Part shown: one piece after another, positions 16,907 to 26,495 of the stretch
Numbering within the stretch: the stretch's first letter is position 1
Layout: each line of letters opens with the position of its first letter
NCBI GenBank assembly: GCA_021773555.1
Contig: JAJFKA010000092.1
Coordinates: 1 to 64,000 of the forward strand
Source of the DNA: Gammaproteobacteria bacterium
GTDB taxonomy: Bacteria > Pseudomonadota > Gammaproteobacteria > Pseudomonadales > Azotimanducaceae
Direction: 5' to 3'
Length of the DNA stretch: 64,000 nt
Made by a program: the position numbers and the translations under genes
Notes under the pieces: generated by a model
The model's input: only the letters and a program-made list of their open reading frames with translations
What the model was told of the DNA's origin: nothing
Databases searched by the model: none

Positions 16907-17914
16907 ATGGAAAACAGGCGAATGGGCAAGCATGGTCTGGAAGTTCCCGTGCTATGTCTTGGGACGATGACTTTTGGTCTTCAGGTCGATGAGCAGGGAT
17001 CTAAAAATATTCTCGATAGCGCATTTGATACAGGCCTTACATTCCTGGACACGTCCGATGCTTATCCACTGGGCGGCACTCGGCAGACCATCGGTGATAC
17101 CGAGGCCATACTGGGCAGGTGGATGAATGAAAAGCAGAATCGTGACGACCTGATTATCGCTACCAAATGTTATGCGCCAACTCGCGCGGGTCCCAACAAC
17201 TGGGGTTTGTCACGGCAGCACATCGTTGAGTCTATAAATAATAGTCTGAAGCGACTGGGCACAGATTATGTAGATCTTTACCAGGCGCATGGATTCGACC
17301 CCTTTACACCTATTGACGAGACACTAAGGGCTTTTGAAGATCTCGTCAGCCAGGGTAAGGTTCGATATATCGGCTGCTCAAACTATCCGGCCTGGCGTCT
17401 CGGTGAGGCATTGCGAGTCGCGGATCATTTGAATGTCGCCGGGTATGTCTCAGTCCAGCCACGGTATAACATCCTTTACCGTGATATTGAGACCGAACTG
17501 TTACCGCTGTGTCGACACGAGGGTCTCGGCGTACTGGTCTATAATCCGCTTGCAGGCGGTTTTCTCTCCGGCAAGTACACTGCAGGGCAATCTCCGGTAG
17601 AAGGCACCCGGTTCACACTTGGAACGGCAGCGGAACGTTATCAGGGGCGATATTGGCACGACAGCCAGTTTCAGGCCGTTGAGACGCTAAGTGAGGTTGT
17701 GGCGGCGAAAGGCCTTAATCTGGTTTCTGTCGCAGTTGCATGGGTGCTGGCGCAGGAAGGGGTCACCTCAGCGATCATCGGTGCCTCAAAAGCGGAACAG
17801 CTTGCGGCAAATGTCGCAGCGTTGTCAGTAGTGCTGGATGATGAATTGCGCGAGGCCTGCGATGCCGCCTGGTGGAGCTTGCCCCGTGTACCCGTTCAGG
17901 AAGGGTACCGTTAG
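16907..17914 (+). CDS. Aldo/keto reductase
   Basis: A 335-residue (beta/alpha)8 oxidoreductase. The catalytic tetrad is recognisable: Asp and Tyr in LDTSDAYPLGG, Lys in IATKCYAP and His in LYQAHGFDP. NADPH-binding residues follow in the C-terminal third (AIIGASKAEQL). GTG 16904 and ATG 16907 are adjacent in-frame starts behind AAGGCGG at 16891-16897; I chose the ATG. It reduces aldehydes or ketones with NAD(P)H in the cytoplasm. Its stop is 3 bases from the convergent DUF3859 gene. Confidence 0.9.
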   Translation: MENRRMGKHGLEVPVLCLGTMTFGLQVDEQGSKNILDSAFDTGLTFLDTSDAYPLGGTRQTIGDTEAILGRWMNEKQNRDDLIIATKCYAPTRAGPNNWGLSRQHIVESINNSLKRLGTDYVDLYQAHGFDPFTPIDETLRAFEDLVSQGKVRYIGCSNYPAWRLGEALRVADHLNVAGYVSVQPRYNILYRDIETELLPLCRHEGLGVLVYNPLAGGFLSGKYTAGQSPVEGTRFTLGTAAERYQGRYWHDSQFQAVETLSEVVAAKGLNLVSVAVAWVLAQEGVTSAIIGASKAEQLAANVAALSVVLDDELREACDAAWWSLPRVPVQEGYR

Positions 17915-17917
17915 GTA

Positions 17918-18457
17918 CTATTCAGATCCTTCCGAAGGTTTGTCAGTGGCTTGCGGCAAAACCGTCAGCGTCTTATGTGCGAGCAGCACATCGTTGCGCC
18001 GGATTTCGAACTTCCACTCGCCCGGAATGATTTCCCATGGTTCATCAAATCCGAACCCGTAGAAGCTCTTTTCTCCGATCTTTATTTCTATCGCTTCCTC
18101 CGAGCGGGTGTAGATCTGGCCCTGCGGCGATACCAGACCTGCGGGCGGGTAGTGGATGATCCCGGTAACGTCGAAGGGTTTACCGCGAGGCGTACTGTGT
18201 ATGACATATTCGATGCCGAAACTGATGCCGAGGCTGCCGGTTATCTGATCGGTAAATTCATCAAATCTGATGTAGTCGAGCGTATCGGTTCCCGGTGCCT
18301 GTTCGCTGTATCCCTTGTCGAATTGCCTCCCGTATTCGCTGAACATGCCGTATGCCGTGATCTCGACGGCGCGAACCACGATTTCCTCACTGGCTGCGAT
18401 GGGTTGGGTCAGCAACAATGTCAGTAACACGAAATGAGGAAATTTCTTGATTCTCAT
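17918..18457 (-). CDS. DUF3859-like secreted protein
   Basis: A 179-residue protein from ATG 18457, which has AAAGG 6-7 bases upstream; a longer frame to 18502 lacks a signal-like start. A signal peptide is clear (FPHFVLLTLLLTQPIAAS). The mature part is rich in aromatic residues and ends in the motif PGEWKFEIRRNDVLLAHKTLTV, which I associate with DUF3859 proteins. The function is unknown; the location should be periplasmic. It shares no obvious operon. Confidence 0.6.
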   Translation of the reverse strand: MRIKKFPHFVLLTLLLTQPIAASEEIVVRAVEITAYGMFSEYGRQFDKGYSEQAPGTDTLDYIRFDEFTDQITGSLGISFGIEYVIHSTPRGKPFDVTGIIHYPPAGLVSPQGQIYTRSEEAIEIKIGEKSFYGFGFDEPWEIIPGEWKFEIRRNDVLLAHKTLTVLPQATDKPSEGSE

Positions 18458-18612
18458 AAATACCTTTGCCCTTGTAATCGGTCCGAGTTGAGTCCGGACC
18501 ATGGCATAGTGTAAAACACATCAGTGATCAAACCGAACTTTGCTGGCGCTGACGGTAACAAACCTACAACGGATTCCCGTTTCAGGCGAAAAGCGCCGTA
18601 AGAGGCTGACCC

Positions 18613-19830
18613 ATGTGGAAAAAAAACTGGATCGAGCGAGGTGACGGAAATCGATGTGCGTTCGCACGCTGGACAACGGATGCAAGTGTGACCATGGAGG
18701 GAAATATCGAATCCAGATTTATCACTTCTTGTACCGTCCTGGTTCTGACGATGTTCCTGGCAGGCTGCATTGCGACGCTTGAACAGCCAGACCCGCAGCT
18801 GGTGAAGGAGATTATTGGCGTTGTTGACGAACAGCCGGTGGATGTTCTTGCGCTATCCGAGGAACTCAAGGGATTTATTGATGAACACGTCGATCGAAAG
18901 GCGCTGACCAGATACCGGCTGGAGCAGCTTCGCGAAATACTATTTGCACCGGATCTGTTTGCGATTGAGTATGAATCTGGTGTCACCAAAACTGCCAACG
19001 AAACCTTCGAAACCCATGCCGGAAACTGCCTGTCGATGACCAACTTGTTTATCGCGATGGCTCGATACGCGGATATTGACGCGCGCTATCATCTGGTTGA
19101 TACACAACCTGAGTGGGATGCATCCGGCAACACGCTGCTCTGGACCCAACATATTAATTCAACCGGTTTTCTGCGCAATGGTGACCGTTATGTCCTGGAC
19201 TTTATTCCCGGACGACGCACGCCAGTCGAGGACATAAAGACAATTTCTGATGAATATGCACTGGCAATCTACTACAACAACCTGGGTGCCGAGGCGATTA
19301 TTGCAAAGGATTATGAGCAGGCTTTAAGGGATTTACGCATGGCACTCAAGCTGGCTCCGAATCTGGCGGATGGGTGGAACAACATGGGCGCAGCGCAGCG
19401 CCGGCTAGGGCGTACGGACCTCGCCAGGGAAAGCTTTTTGCAGGCAATTGTTCTCGATGGTTACAATCGTACCGCCATCAGCAACCTTGCCAGAATGTAT
19501 ACGGAAGCAGGTGAACTCAAACTGGCGGAGCAATATCGGAATCGGGTTAAACGACATCGCCAAAAAAATCCCTACTACCATTTTGCGGATGCTATGGAAT
19601 ACCTCGCCGACCAGAATTACAGTAAGGCAAGAGAACGTTTGAACGAGGCTATTCGCTTGAAAAGCGATGAGCCCAGGTTTTTTGATGTGCTTGCCAGGGT
19701 CTATGACGCGCTGGGCGACGAGCAAAAAAGAATCACGAGTCAGCGACTTGCTTATCTAATTCGTAAACAGGAGGTTGACGGCGGACGCAGCCTTGAAATC
19801 TACAGCTCAGGAAATGTCGTGTTGAAATAA
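18613..19830 (+). CDS. Lipoprotein with transglutaminase-like domain and TPR repeats
   Basis: A 405-residue protein. ATG 18613 has AGAGG 7 bases upstream; ATG 18694 would give a tidier lipoprotein signal but lacks a ribosome-binding site. The lipobox is LAGC in VLVLTMFLAGC. Residues about 110-200 resemble a transglutaminase core: Cys in HAGNCLSMTNLFIAMAR, His in WTQHIN and Asp in YVLDFIPG. TPR repeats follow (AIIYYNNLGAE-type start, then EQALRDLRMALKLAPNLADGW, and more). Proteins of this arrangement are found in the envelope of gammaproteobacteria with unknown substrates. A bidirectional terminator follows directly. Confidence 0.75.
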   Translation: MWKKNWIERGDGNRCAFARWTTDASVTMEGNIESRFITSCTVLVLTMFLAGCIATLEQPDPQLVKEIIGVVDEQPVDVLALSEELKGFIDEHVDRKALTRYRLEQLREILFAPDLFAIEYESGVTKTANETFETHAGNCLSMTNLFIAMARYADIDARYHLVDTQPEWDASGNTLLWTQHINSTGFLRNGDRYVLDFIPGRRTPVEDIKTISDEYALAIYYNNLGAEAIIAKDYEQALRDLRMALKLAPNLADGWNNMGAAQRRLGRTDLARESFLQAIVLDGYNRTAISNLARMYTEAGELKLAEQYRNRVKRHRQKNPYYHFADAMEYLADQNYSKARERLNEAIRLKSDEPRFFDVLARVYDALGDEQKRITSQRLAYLIRKQEVDGGRSLEIYSSGNVVLK

Positions 19831-19848
19831 ATCGAGCTAAGCAGTGAT

Positions 19849-19879
19849 AAAAAAAGGGGCGCATAAAGCGCCCCTTTTT
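19849..19879. terminator. Bidirectional intrinsic terminator
   Basis: The stem GGGGCGC (19856-19862) and GCGCCCC (19868-19874) encloses ATAAA. It is flanked by an A-run on the left and TTTTT at 19875-19879. It can stop transcription from the TPR lipoprotein gene and from the convergent TonB receptor gene. Confidence 0.92.
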
Positions 19880-19936
19880 ATTTCAAATGTATCGCGCGTT
19901 AATCCGGAGATAGTCGCGCGACTAATCTAACAAGCC

Positions 19937-22507
19937 TTACATGTCGACGCGGAAACGTGTGTAGTAGAATCCACCGTTAAAGCCAAAGGGTGCTGCTTCC
20001 GGGTACTCGTAACCCAGGGTCAACACTCGTGGCTCTTTGTCGGGGAACTCGTCCAGTACGTTTTGCGCACCAACGATAATGGAATAACGATCGTTCCATG
20101 TGTAGGCTGCTTCCACATCCAGTACATACTCGTCACCAAAAGTGATGTCGTCTGCGGGAGTGTTTGAGGAATCAGTCCACTCGTCGTAGAAGCTCAGGCG
20201 TGCCAGGAAGCGCCAGTTACCGCTGTGATGAACACCAGTAAGATACCAGCGAGTTTCCGGCAGAAATCCTTCCAGCTCTCCTTCACGCGCTCGGTCGATC
20301 ACCGAGCTTGCTCCATCCAGGGTTGTTTCGGTCTGGTTGTAGGCAAGGTTCAGATCCGTGCTACCCAGTGACCAGTCGAACCCGTAGGTTGCGACGATAT
20401 CAAAACCGGAGGTCGTGGTATCGAAGTCATTGGTGTAGAACCGGAACTCAGTGAGGTCGCCCGCACCGGTGATACCAGAAGCCTGCAGAACCGCGATATC
20501 AGCCGCGGTCACCAGCTTAGTAGCTGACTGCGTGATACGGTCTTCAACGGAGATATCGAAGTAATCGAAGGTCACGTTCAGGTTGTCAGTGACATCCCAG
20601 ACAAAACCAACGCTCAAGTTTTGCGATTCTTCTTCCTTAAGTGCCTTGCCGCCTTTCAGTACCGCGACAGGGTTGGTAGGAGGAATCGTTCCTCGCTGAA
20701 CCAGGATACCGTCATCACCTGCAACCGTCGAAACGTTGGAGATGTTTGACTGACCCGGGGTCGGTGCACGGAAACCAGTGCTGACGGTTGCCCGCGCCGC
20801 AAAGCTATCGGTGAACGCGAATCGAGCGGAGAGTTTTCCGTTGGTGGTGCTACCGAAGTCATCGAAGTCCTCGTATCGAAGCGCCGCTCCCAAGAGCAGC
20901 TGTTCCGTTACGTCGGCCTCAAAGTCAACATAGAGTCCATAGTTACCACGGTCAAATTGTCCGGCAACAGTCGGTCCGAAACCACCGAATCCGTTGGAGC
21001 CAATACCAAAGCCCTGGTTAAACAGTGGTCCTGTTTGCCAACTGGCCTGATCGCCGGAAGTCACTTCAAACTGCTCTTCCCGGTATTCGAAACCAAAGCC
21101 AACATTCAAGGGAGAATGGAAGCCCACTTCCATGGGATAAGAGAGGTCGAGATTGAAGTTTTTCTCAAGCTGGGTGTAGTCGCCTGGTCGAAATTCATTG
21201 GGCGAATCCGGCCCAAGGGAAGGATTCAGCGTTTTGATGATCTCGTATTGAACATCGCTGCTACCAACGCTGGCACTGACGTCCCAGAGCAGTCCGTTCG
21301 ACAATTCACCTCTGACACCGGCAGCTACACTGAAATCAAATACCCGACCACCGAAATTAGGTGTGAAACCACCCGGCAGACGTTCGTTGAAGACGAAACA
21401 GTTTGGTGTAGCGATGATTGCAGCCAGCGCGGCTGTATCGATAGGCGAGGTACTATTAGTACTGCCATCAGTACGCACATTGACGACGGGACAATCAATA
21501 CCATCTCCCGTAGAAAGCCCGGGATTACTCTGACCAACAGGACCCGGCGTCAGGTCACCGACAAGACGCGTTGCGCCGCCGTCTACAGAGTAAACACCGC
21601 CACGGTTGGTGGGGTTACGAAAGAAGAATCCACCCAGCACTTTGCGTTCGGCATAGTTTCCGAAGGCATAGGCGTGGGTATTGTCATCAAGATCAAGACC
21701 GACGTTAACAAAAAATTTGTAGTCATCGTCGACATCAGGTGAACCCCATACCTGCGCGGGATTGGCGATAGCCGTATTACCCAGCGCGATCAGTTGTGCT
21801 GCGTCTGCCCGTTGGATACTGCGGGAAGTCGCATCTGATGTAGCCGTCTCGAAACTGATGTTAACAAAGCCATCATCCGTCAGCGGCAGGCCGATATTGG
21901 CCGCGATGCGATAAGACTCGCCATCACCTTCGTAGGTTTCCCCGTAGCGCGCTTCGAAGGAAAGTCCTTCTGCGTTGTCTTTGAGAATGAAATTTATCAC
22001 GCCGGCAATTGCATCCGAACCGTACTGTGCCGAGGCACCATCACGGAGCACTTCCACCTGCTTGAGGGCGATTCCGGGAATGACCGATACGTCGGGTCCC
22101 TGTGCGCCGTCAGATACGCCGCCGCCGAGAAATGAGATCACGGCACCACGATGGCGACGCTTTCCATTAACCAGCACGAGCGTATTATCTGGTGGCAAGC
22201 CGCGCAGGTTAGCCGGCCGTACAAGTGTGGCCGCATCACTGATTGGTTGCGTGTTAACGTTATACGAAGGCACAAGTGTCCTCAGCATATCGCCCATATC
22301 CATTGAGCCCTGGTTCTCGAAGTCCGAACCACCGATCACGTCGATGGGTGCGGCAGAGTCTCCGACAGAACGAGGAGCCCGGCGACTTCCGGTGACGACA
22401 ACCTCTTCGATTGTCTCCTCACCAAAAGCGACTGGTGTTACACCGGGTGCGACCATCGTGGCCACGGCCAGGGAAATTCCCAAGGCCTTGTTTCGATGTT
22501 TTACCAT
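19937..22507 (-). CDS. TonB-dependent outer-membrane receptor
   Basis: An 856-residue receptor with a signal peptide (ISLAVATMVAPGVTPVAFG) and a TonB-box-like segment EEVVVTGSR. The plug domain (about residues 45-170) contains DNTLVLVNGKRRH and VEVLRDGASAQYGSDAIAGVINF. A 22-strand barrel follows and ends in the aromatic-rich FYYTRFRVDM. Start ATG 22507 has GGGGGT 8 bases upstream. Receptors of this size without a iron-uptake partner nearby often import carbohydrates, peptides or other organic substrates. The neighbouring acyl-CoA dehydrogenase and amidase hint at an organic substrate, but no substrate-specific motif is visible. Confidence 0.93.
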   Translation of the reverse strand: MVKHRNKALGISLAVATMVAPGVTPVAFGEETIEEVVVTGSRRAPRSVGDSAAPIDVIGGSDFENQGSMDMGDMLRTLVPSYNVNTQPISDAATLVRPANLRGLPPDNTLVLVNGKRRHRGAVISFLGGGVSDGAQGPDVSVIPGIALKQVEVLRDGASAQYGSDAIAGVINFILKDNAEGLSFEARYGETYEGDGESYRIAANIGLPLTDDGFVNISFETATSDATSRSIQRADAAQLIALGNTAIANPAQVWGSPDVDDDYKFFVNVGLDLDDNTHAYAFGNYAERKVLGGFFFRNPTNRGGVYSVDGGATRLVGDLTPGPVGQSNPGLSTGDGIDCPVVNVRTDGSTNSTSPIDTAALAAIIATPNCFVFNERLPGGFTPNFGGRVFDFSVAAGVRGELSNGLLWDVSASVGSSDVQYEIIKTLNPSLGPDSPNEFRPGDYTQLEKNFNLDLSYPMEVGFHSPLNVGFGFEYREEQFEVTSGDQASWQTGPLFNQGFGIGSNGFGGFGPTVAGQFDRGNYGLYVDFEADVTEQLLLGAALRYEDFDDFGSTTNGKLSARFAFTDSFAARATVSTGFRAPTPGQSNISNVSTVAGDDGILVQRGTIPPTNPVAVLKGGKALKEEESQNLSVGFVWDVTDNLNVTFDYFDISVEDRITQSATKLVTAADIAVLQASGITGAGDLTEFRFYTNDFDTTTSGFDIVATYGFDWSLGSTDLNLAYNQTETTLDGASSVIDRAREGELEGFLPETRWYLTGVHHSGNWRFLARLSFYDEWTDSSNTPADDITFGDEYVLDVEAAYTWNDRYSIIVGAQNVLDEFPDKEPRVLTLGYEYPEAAPFGFNGGFYYTRFRVDM

Positions 22508-22679
22508 CCTTTGTTACCCCCTAATTGGTTATTTTGTGAGCATCTTGAACTCGCTCAAACTCTGAGCATGGATGCCGCAGCAATCTTCCAGATTTCCTCC
22601 ATTATTGGAGTGCTGCAAGGTTACCCTACTGTTCGTCAAATTGGAACCCAGCGGGCGTCAGGACAGGCTTTTAGCGAGT

Positions 22680-23864
22680 TTAATCGAGCAGGCCAAGCAC
22701 TCGTTTGGCGATGATATTTTTCTGGATCTCGCTGGTACCACCATAGATGGATACCGCTCTGGTGGTCAGGAACGCCTTGGTGGCGTTCAGCTCATCTTCG
22801 TTAAAACCGTCACCTCGCCAGCCTGATCCCTGACTACCGAGCGCAAACTGATGTAATTCAGCCCGTAATTTTGTGAATTCTGCGCCTTTCACCTTCAGGA
22901 TCGACGTTGCGAGCGCGGGTGCAGAGGCCTGAGTTTCAGCAATGACACGCCTTTGCGTCAGTTTGTAGGCTCGCGTATCCATTTCCAGGTGCAGAAGTCG
23001 CTCACGAAAATCTGCGTCCGCGATGCGTCCTTTATCGATACCTATATAGTGCCTGGCGATGTCGGGTAGTGATTTTTCCTTCGCTTGTACCTGCGCCCCG
23101 CTGGTATTGACCCCACCATGCACTGATCGCTCGTATTGCAACAGGCGCTTGCCGACTGCCCAGCCCTGGTTCACGGGACCGATCAGGTCGTGTTTCGCGG
23201 CAATTGCATCTTCAAAGAAGGTTTCACAGAAAGGGGAGTCACCGCTGATCAGCTGAATAGGTCTAACGCGAACGCCGGGCTGATCCATATCCACCAGCAC
23301 GAGACTGATACCTTCATGTTTGGGCTTGTCCGGATCCGTTCTCACCAGGCAGAAAATGAGGTCCCCATACATGCCATCTGATGTCCAGATCTTCATACCG
23401 TTCAATCGATAATGATCGCCTTCATCAATGTCGCGCATCTGCAGGTTTGCGAGGTCACTGCCAGCAGCTGGCTCACTATATCCCATACACCACCCGCCTT
23501 CGCCACGAGCGAGTCGAGGCAGCCACATGGCTTTCTGCTCCTCTGTGCCAAACTCGAGAATCGTGGGGCCTATGTAGTTGACTCCCCGGCCGGTCAATGG
23601 AGGCCGTGCACCAAGCTTTTGCATTTCCTCCTGCACCACCAGATATTCAGCTTTCGATAGTGCCGCTCCGCCGTATTCTGTTGGCCAGGTCGGCACTGTC
23701 CAGCCTTTTTCAGCCATCACCTGCAGCCAGCGACGGGTATCTTCCTTCAGCTCGATCTTGCTGCTTCCCCAGGGAATAAATCCCGGCCCTCTGGCACCAG
23801 ATGGACAATTCTCCTCAAGCCAGACACGCGTGGTTTCTCGAAATTGCTGGAGTGATGTAGTCAT
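22680..23864 (-). CDS. Acyl-CoA dehydrogenase
   Basis: A 394-residue FAD-dependent acyl-CoA dehydrogenase. The flavin/acyl-CoA motifs are WCMGYSEPAAGSDLANLQ, KIWTSDGMYGDLIFCLVRT and the C-terminal SIYGGTSEIQKNIIAKRVLGL. The first step of beta-oxidation-like degradation of a CoA thioester is the expected reaction, with electrons going to ETF. It belongs to the branch of long-chain or steroid-type enzymes rather than FadE of E. coli, judging by length. It is divergent from the amidase gene over 150 bases. Confidence 0.9.
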   Translation of the reverse strand: MTTSLQQFRETTRVWLEENCPSGARGPGFIPWGSSKIELKEDTRRWLQVMAEKGWTVPTWPTEYGGAALSKAEYLVVQEEMQKLGARPPLTGRGVNYIGPTILEFGTEEQKAMWLPRLARGEGGWCMGYSEPAAGSDLANLQMRDIDEGDHYRLNGMKIWTSDGMYGDLIFCLVRTDPDKPKHEGISLVLVDMDQPGVRVRPIQLISGDSPFCETFFEDAIAAKHDLIGPVNQGWAVGKRLLQYERSVHGGVNTSGAQVQAKEKSLPDIARHYIGIDKGRIADADFRERLLHLEMDTRAYKLTQRRVIAETQASAPALATSILKVKGAEFTKLRAELHQFALGSQGSGWRGDGFNEDELNATKAFLTTRAVSIYGGTSEIQKNIIAKRVLGLLD

Positions 23865-24014
23865 TGTTAGCGCCGGGTAACCATGGTGTTGGCATCCTAG
23901 CCTTTGCTCCGATGGCTTTCAATTACCGGGTTTGCAGCTGGGTTCGATGTTCGGTTGTGGCAGATTTTTATCTGACATAAGCTTGGGAATCAACAAAAGC
24001 GATCAGGCGGTGAA

Positions 24015-25472
24015 ATGGACGAATTGGCATTTGCGGACGCAACGACACTTACTGAGAAACTACGCACAAAGGAGATCAGTAGTGTGGAACTGCTGGCACA
24101 CTACGTGGCGCGCATGGAGAAATACAACCCTGAAATCAACGCAATTGTGTGTATGCAACTGGACAAAGCCGCGGACCGCGCGGCCGAAGCTGATGCAGCC
24201 CTTGCACGGGGAGAAAACTGGGGCCCTTTGCATGGGCTGCCGATGACGGTAAAAGAGTCGTACAACATTGAAGGATTGCCGACTACCTGGGGGAATCCTG
24301 AATTGAAGCAGAATATTGCGGATAGCGATGCAGTTGCCTGTCGGCGATTGCAGGAAGCTGGTGCAATTATTTTTGGAAAAACTAACGTGCCAATTCACCT
24401 GGCGGATTTCCAAAGCTACAACGAGGTATACGGCACTACCAACAATCCTCACGATCTTGAACGTACGCCAGGAGGATCATCGGGTGGATCCGCAGCGGCG
24501 CTTGCAGCGGGATTGACGGGACTGGAAATGGGCAGCGATATTGGTGGCTCCATCCGAAATCCCGCGCACTATTGTGGCGTTTTTGGGCATAAGCCAACAT
24601 GGGGAGTGTTACCCATGCGGGGACATGCGATGCCGGGGGTCTTAACACCCTCGGACATTTCGGTCATCGGTCCTCTGGCGCGAAGCGCTGAAGATTTGGC
24701 GTTGGTGATGGAGATCGTTGGCGGCGCTGATGATATCCATTTACCTGGCTGGCAGCTGGAATTGCCGCAACCAGCCCAGAAATCACTGCGTGATTACAGG
24801 ATCGCGGTTTGGTCTGACGACTCAATCGCGCCGGTTGACCAGACCGTGAAAGACCGTGTTTTAAAGGTAGCACGCCTGGCTGAGGACGCTGGGGCGATTG
24901 TTGACTATGGAGCGAGACCGGACTTCAGCCCGGCATTTTCCCATGAGCAGTACATGAATCTGCTGCACTCTGCAATGTCTGCCCGGCAGCCGGAGGCTGT
25001 ATTTGAACAAAATCTGAAACGCCGACAATCGCTGGCGAAGGATGACGACAGTTCGCTGGCGCAGGTCACGATTGCATCGACCTTGTTTTATCGTGATTGG
25101 CACAGACATAATGAGAATCGAACCCACCTGCGTTGGGCGTGGCACAATTTTTTCCAGGAGTTCGATCTTCTGCTCACGCCAATGTGTGTAACTTCAGCAT
25201 TCCCGCATGATCAGAATCCACAGGCTGGACAGCGCCAGATTACTGTCAACAATGAATCGCGCCCTTATTTTGAGCAGGTTTACTGGGCGGGACTGACCGG
25301 AGTTTCCTATCTGCCCTCTACAGTCGTGCCAACGGGACTGGATGAACGCGGTTTGCCCATTGGCGTGCAGATAGTGGGTAGAGAGATGGGCGATCTCCAC
25401 ACCATCGAATTCGCACGAATTGTCCATGAACAACTTGGTGGATTTGTACCTGCCCAGGCCTACAAAAATTGA
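24015..25472 (+). CDS. Amidase (amidase-signature family)
   Basis: A 485-residue amidase-signature hydrolase. The Ser-cisSer-Lys triad is visible: Lys80 in TVKESYN, cis-Ser in GGSSGGSAAA (153-162) and the nucleophile Ser179 in GSDIGGSIRNPA. The substrate is an amide; aryl or aliphatic amides cannot be distinguished. No signal peptide, so it acts in the cytoplasm. GGCGGTGAA precedes ATG 24015. The zinc-ribbon gene starts 21 bases after its stop, so the three genes 24015-26469 could be one transcript. Confidence 0.92.
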   Translation: MDELAFADATTLTEKLRTKEISSVELLAHYVARMEKYNPEINAIVCMQLDKAADRAAEADAALARGENWGPLHGLPMTVKESYNIEGLPTTWGNPELKQNIADSDAVACRRLQEAGAIIFGKTNVPIHLADFQSYNEVYGTTNNPHDLERTPGGSSGGSAAALAAGLTGLEMGSDIGGSIRNPAHYCGVFGHKPTWGVLPMRGHAMPGVLTPSDISVIGPLARSAEDLALVMEIVGGADDIHLPGWQLELPQPAQKSLRDYRIAVWSDDSIAPVDQTVKDRVLKVARLAEDAGAIVDYGARPDFSPAFSHEQYMNLLHSAMSARQPEAVFEQNLKRRQSLAKDDDSSLAQVTIASTLFYRDWHRHNENRTHLRWAWHNFFQEFDLLLTPMCVTSAFPHDQNPQAGQRQITVNNESRPYFEQVYWAGLTGVSYLPSTVVPTGLDERGLPIGVQIVGREMGDLHTIEFARIVHEQLGGFVPAQAYKN

Positions 25473-25493
25473 ATTTACCACGGAGTAATCTCA

Positions 25494-25829
25494 ATGCGGT
25501 GTTGTAAATGTGACGCGGATATGGAAGAACTGCGCTGTGAGAACGTGGTAATTGATCGGTGCACGGGCTGCAAGGGTATCTGGTTTGATCACGGTGAGGC
25601 CGAGGATCTCTCGGAGCGATGGATTGCGGAATTTATTGATACGGGTGACCCGTCTCTAGGCGTGCTCAGTGATCACCATGACACGATACCATGTCCACGT
25701 TGCGGTGAAACGATGAAGCGTTTTCTGGATATCGACGATCAGCAGCTTCAGTTTGAACAGTGTGATGAGCATGGCAAATTTTTTGATGCGGGTGAATTCA
25801 CACTCTGGGCTGAAAATCAGTATCTATAA
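25494..25829 (+). CDS. Zinc-ribbon (zf-TFIIB-like) protein
   Basis: A 111-residue protein with two related halves. Each carries a CxxC pair: CCKCDADMEEL then CTGCKGIWFDHGEAEDL; and CPRCGETMKRF then CDEHGKFFDAGEF, where the second Cys of the last pair is replaced by His. The G-x-W/F-F-D-x-GE pattern is typical of the bacterial zf-TFIIB family. The role is unknown. It lies between the amidase and the cyclophilin with very short gaps. Confidence 0.8.
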   Translation: MRCCKCDADMEELRCENVVIDRCTGCKGIWFDHGEAEDLSERWIAEFIDTGDPSLGVLSDHHDTIPCPRCGETMKRFLDIDDQQLQFEQCDEHGKFFDAGEFTLWAENQYL

Positions 25830-25830
25830 A

Positions 25831-26469
25831 ATGCTGCGGTTATGGGTCTTTTACGGAGCGCTGATAATCTGTAGCAACGCTGTTGCAGAGCATCCGGTGG
25901 TTTCTATGGTAACCAGTGAGGGCGAAGTCCGGATCCGGCTATTTACGGATAAGTCCCCGGAAACTACGGCGAATTTTTTACGCTATGTGGCAGCCGGGGA
26001 ATATGACGGTACAATATTTCACCGGGTGGTTGCGGGATTTATGATTCAGGGCGGTGGTTATTACGAGGACCTGAGCGAGGCGCCGGAAAAGCAGCTGATC
26101 ATTAACGAAGCGGACAATGGTCTGCAGAATTTACGCGGCACCGTCGCCATGGCTCGACTGGATGGAATTGACAGTGCCGGGCGTCAGTTTTTCATCAATA
26201 CATCAGACAATACGCACCTCGATCACACCAGCACCAGTTGCACGCGAGCCGATGAAACTGCGATTGAATCCGCTGCGCAGCGCGGGTTGCGAAAACCGCG
26301 GACGTGCACGACCTTCGGTTACGCCGTCTTTGGTGAGGTGCTCGCCGGTATGGAGACGGTTGATGCCATCGAAGTGGTGCCAACTGAAGACCGGGAGGAT
26401 AGTTTCGACGTACCCGTCACCACTGTTGTGATCGAAAGGATGCGCATCCAGAACCCAGCGGCCAGGTGA
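25831..26469 (+). CDS. Secreted cyclophilin-type peptidyl-prolyl isomerase
   Basis: A 212-residue PpiA/PpiB-like isomerase. ATG 25831 is chosen because it gives a clean signal peptide (MLRLWVFYGALIICSNAVA) and starts one base after the stop of the zinc-ribbon gene. Cyclophilin motifs are present: FHRVVAGFMIQGGGYY, GTVAMARLDGIDSAGRQFFIN and FGYAVFGEVLAGMETVD. A Cys-containing insertion (SCTRADE...RTC) replaces the usual loop before FGYAVFG. It catalyses cis-trans isomerisation of prolyl bonds, here in the periplasm. Confidence 0.92.
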   Translation: MLRLWVFYGALIICSNAVAEHPVVSMVTSEGEVRIRLFTDKSPETTANFLRYVAAGEYDGTIFHRVVAGFMIQGGGYYEDLSEAPEKQLIINEADNGLQNLRGTVAMARLDGIDSAGRQFFINTSDNTHLDHTSTSCTRADETAIESAAQRGLRKPRTCTTFGYAVFGEVLAGMETVDAIEVVPTEDREDSFDVPVTTVVIERMRIQNPAAR

Positions 26470-26495
26470 TTCCGTGCTGGGTCCCGTTGGAAAAC

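Noticed and set aside
17951-18427. 158-codon plus-strand ORF opposite the DUF3859 gene
   Set aside because: The opposite strand has a signal peptide, a ribosome-binding site and family resemblance; the plus frame has none.
20957-21742. 261-codon plus-strand ORF opposite the TonB receptor
   Set aside because: It is the antisense shadow of a well-supported receptor gene; the translated sequence shows no domain.
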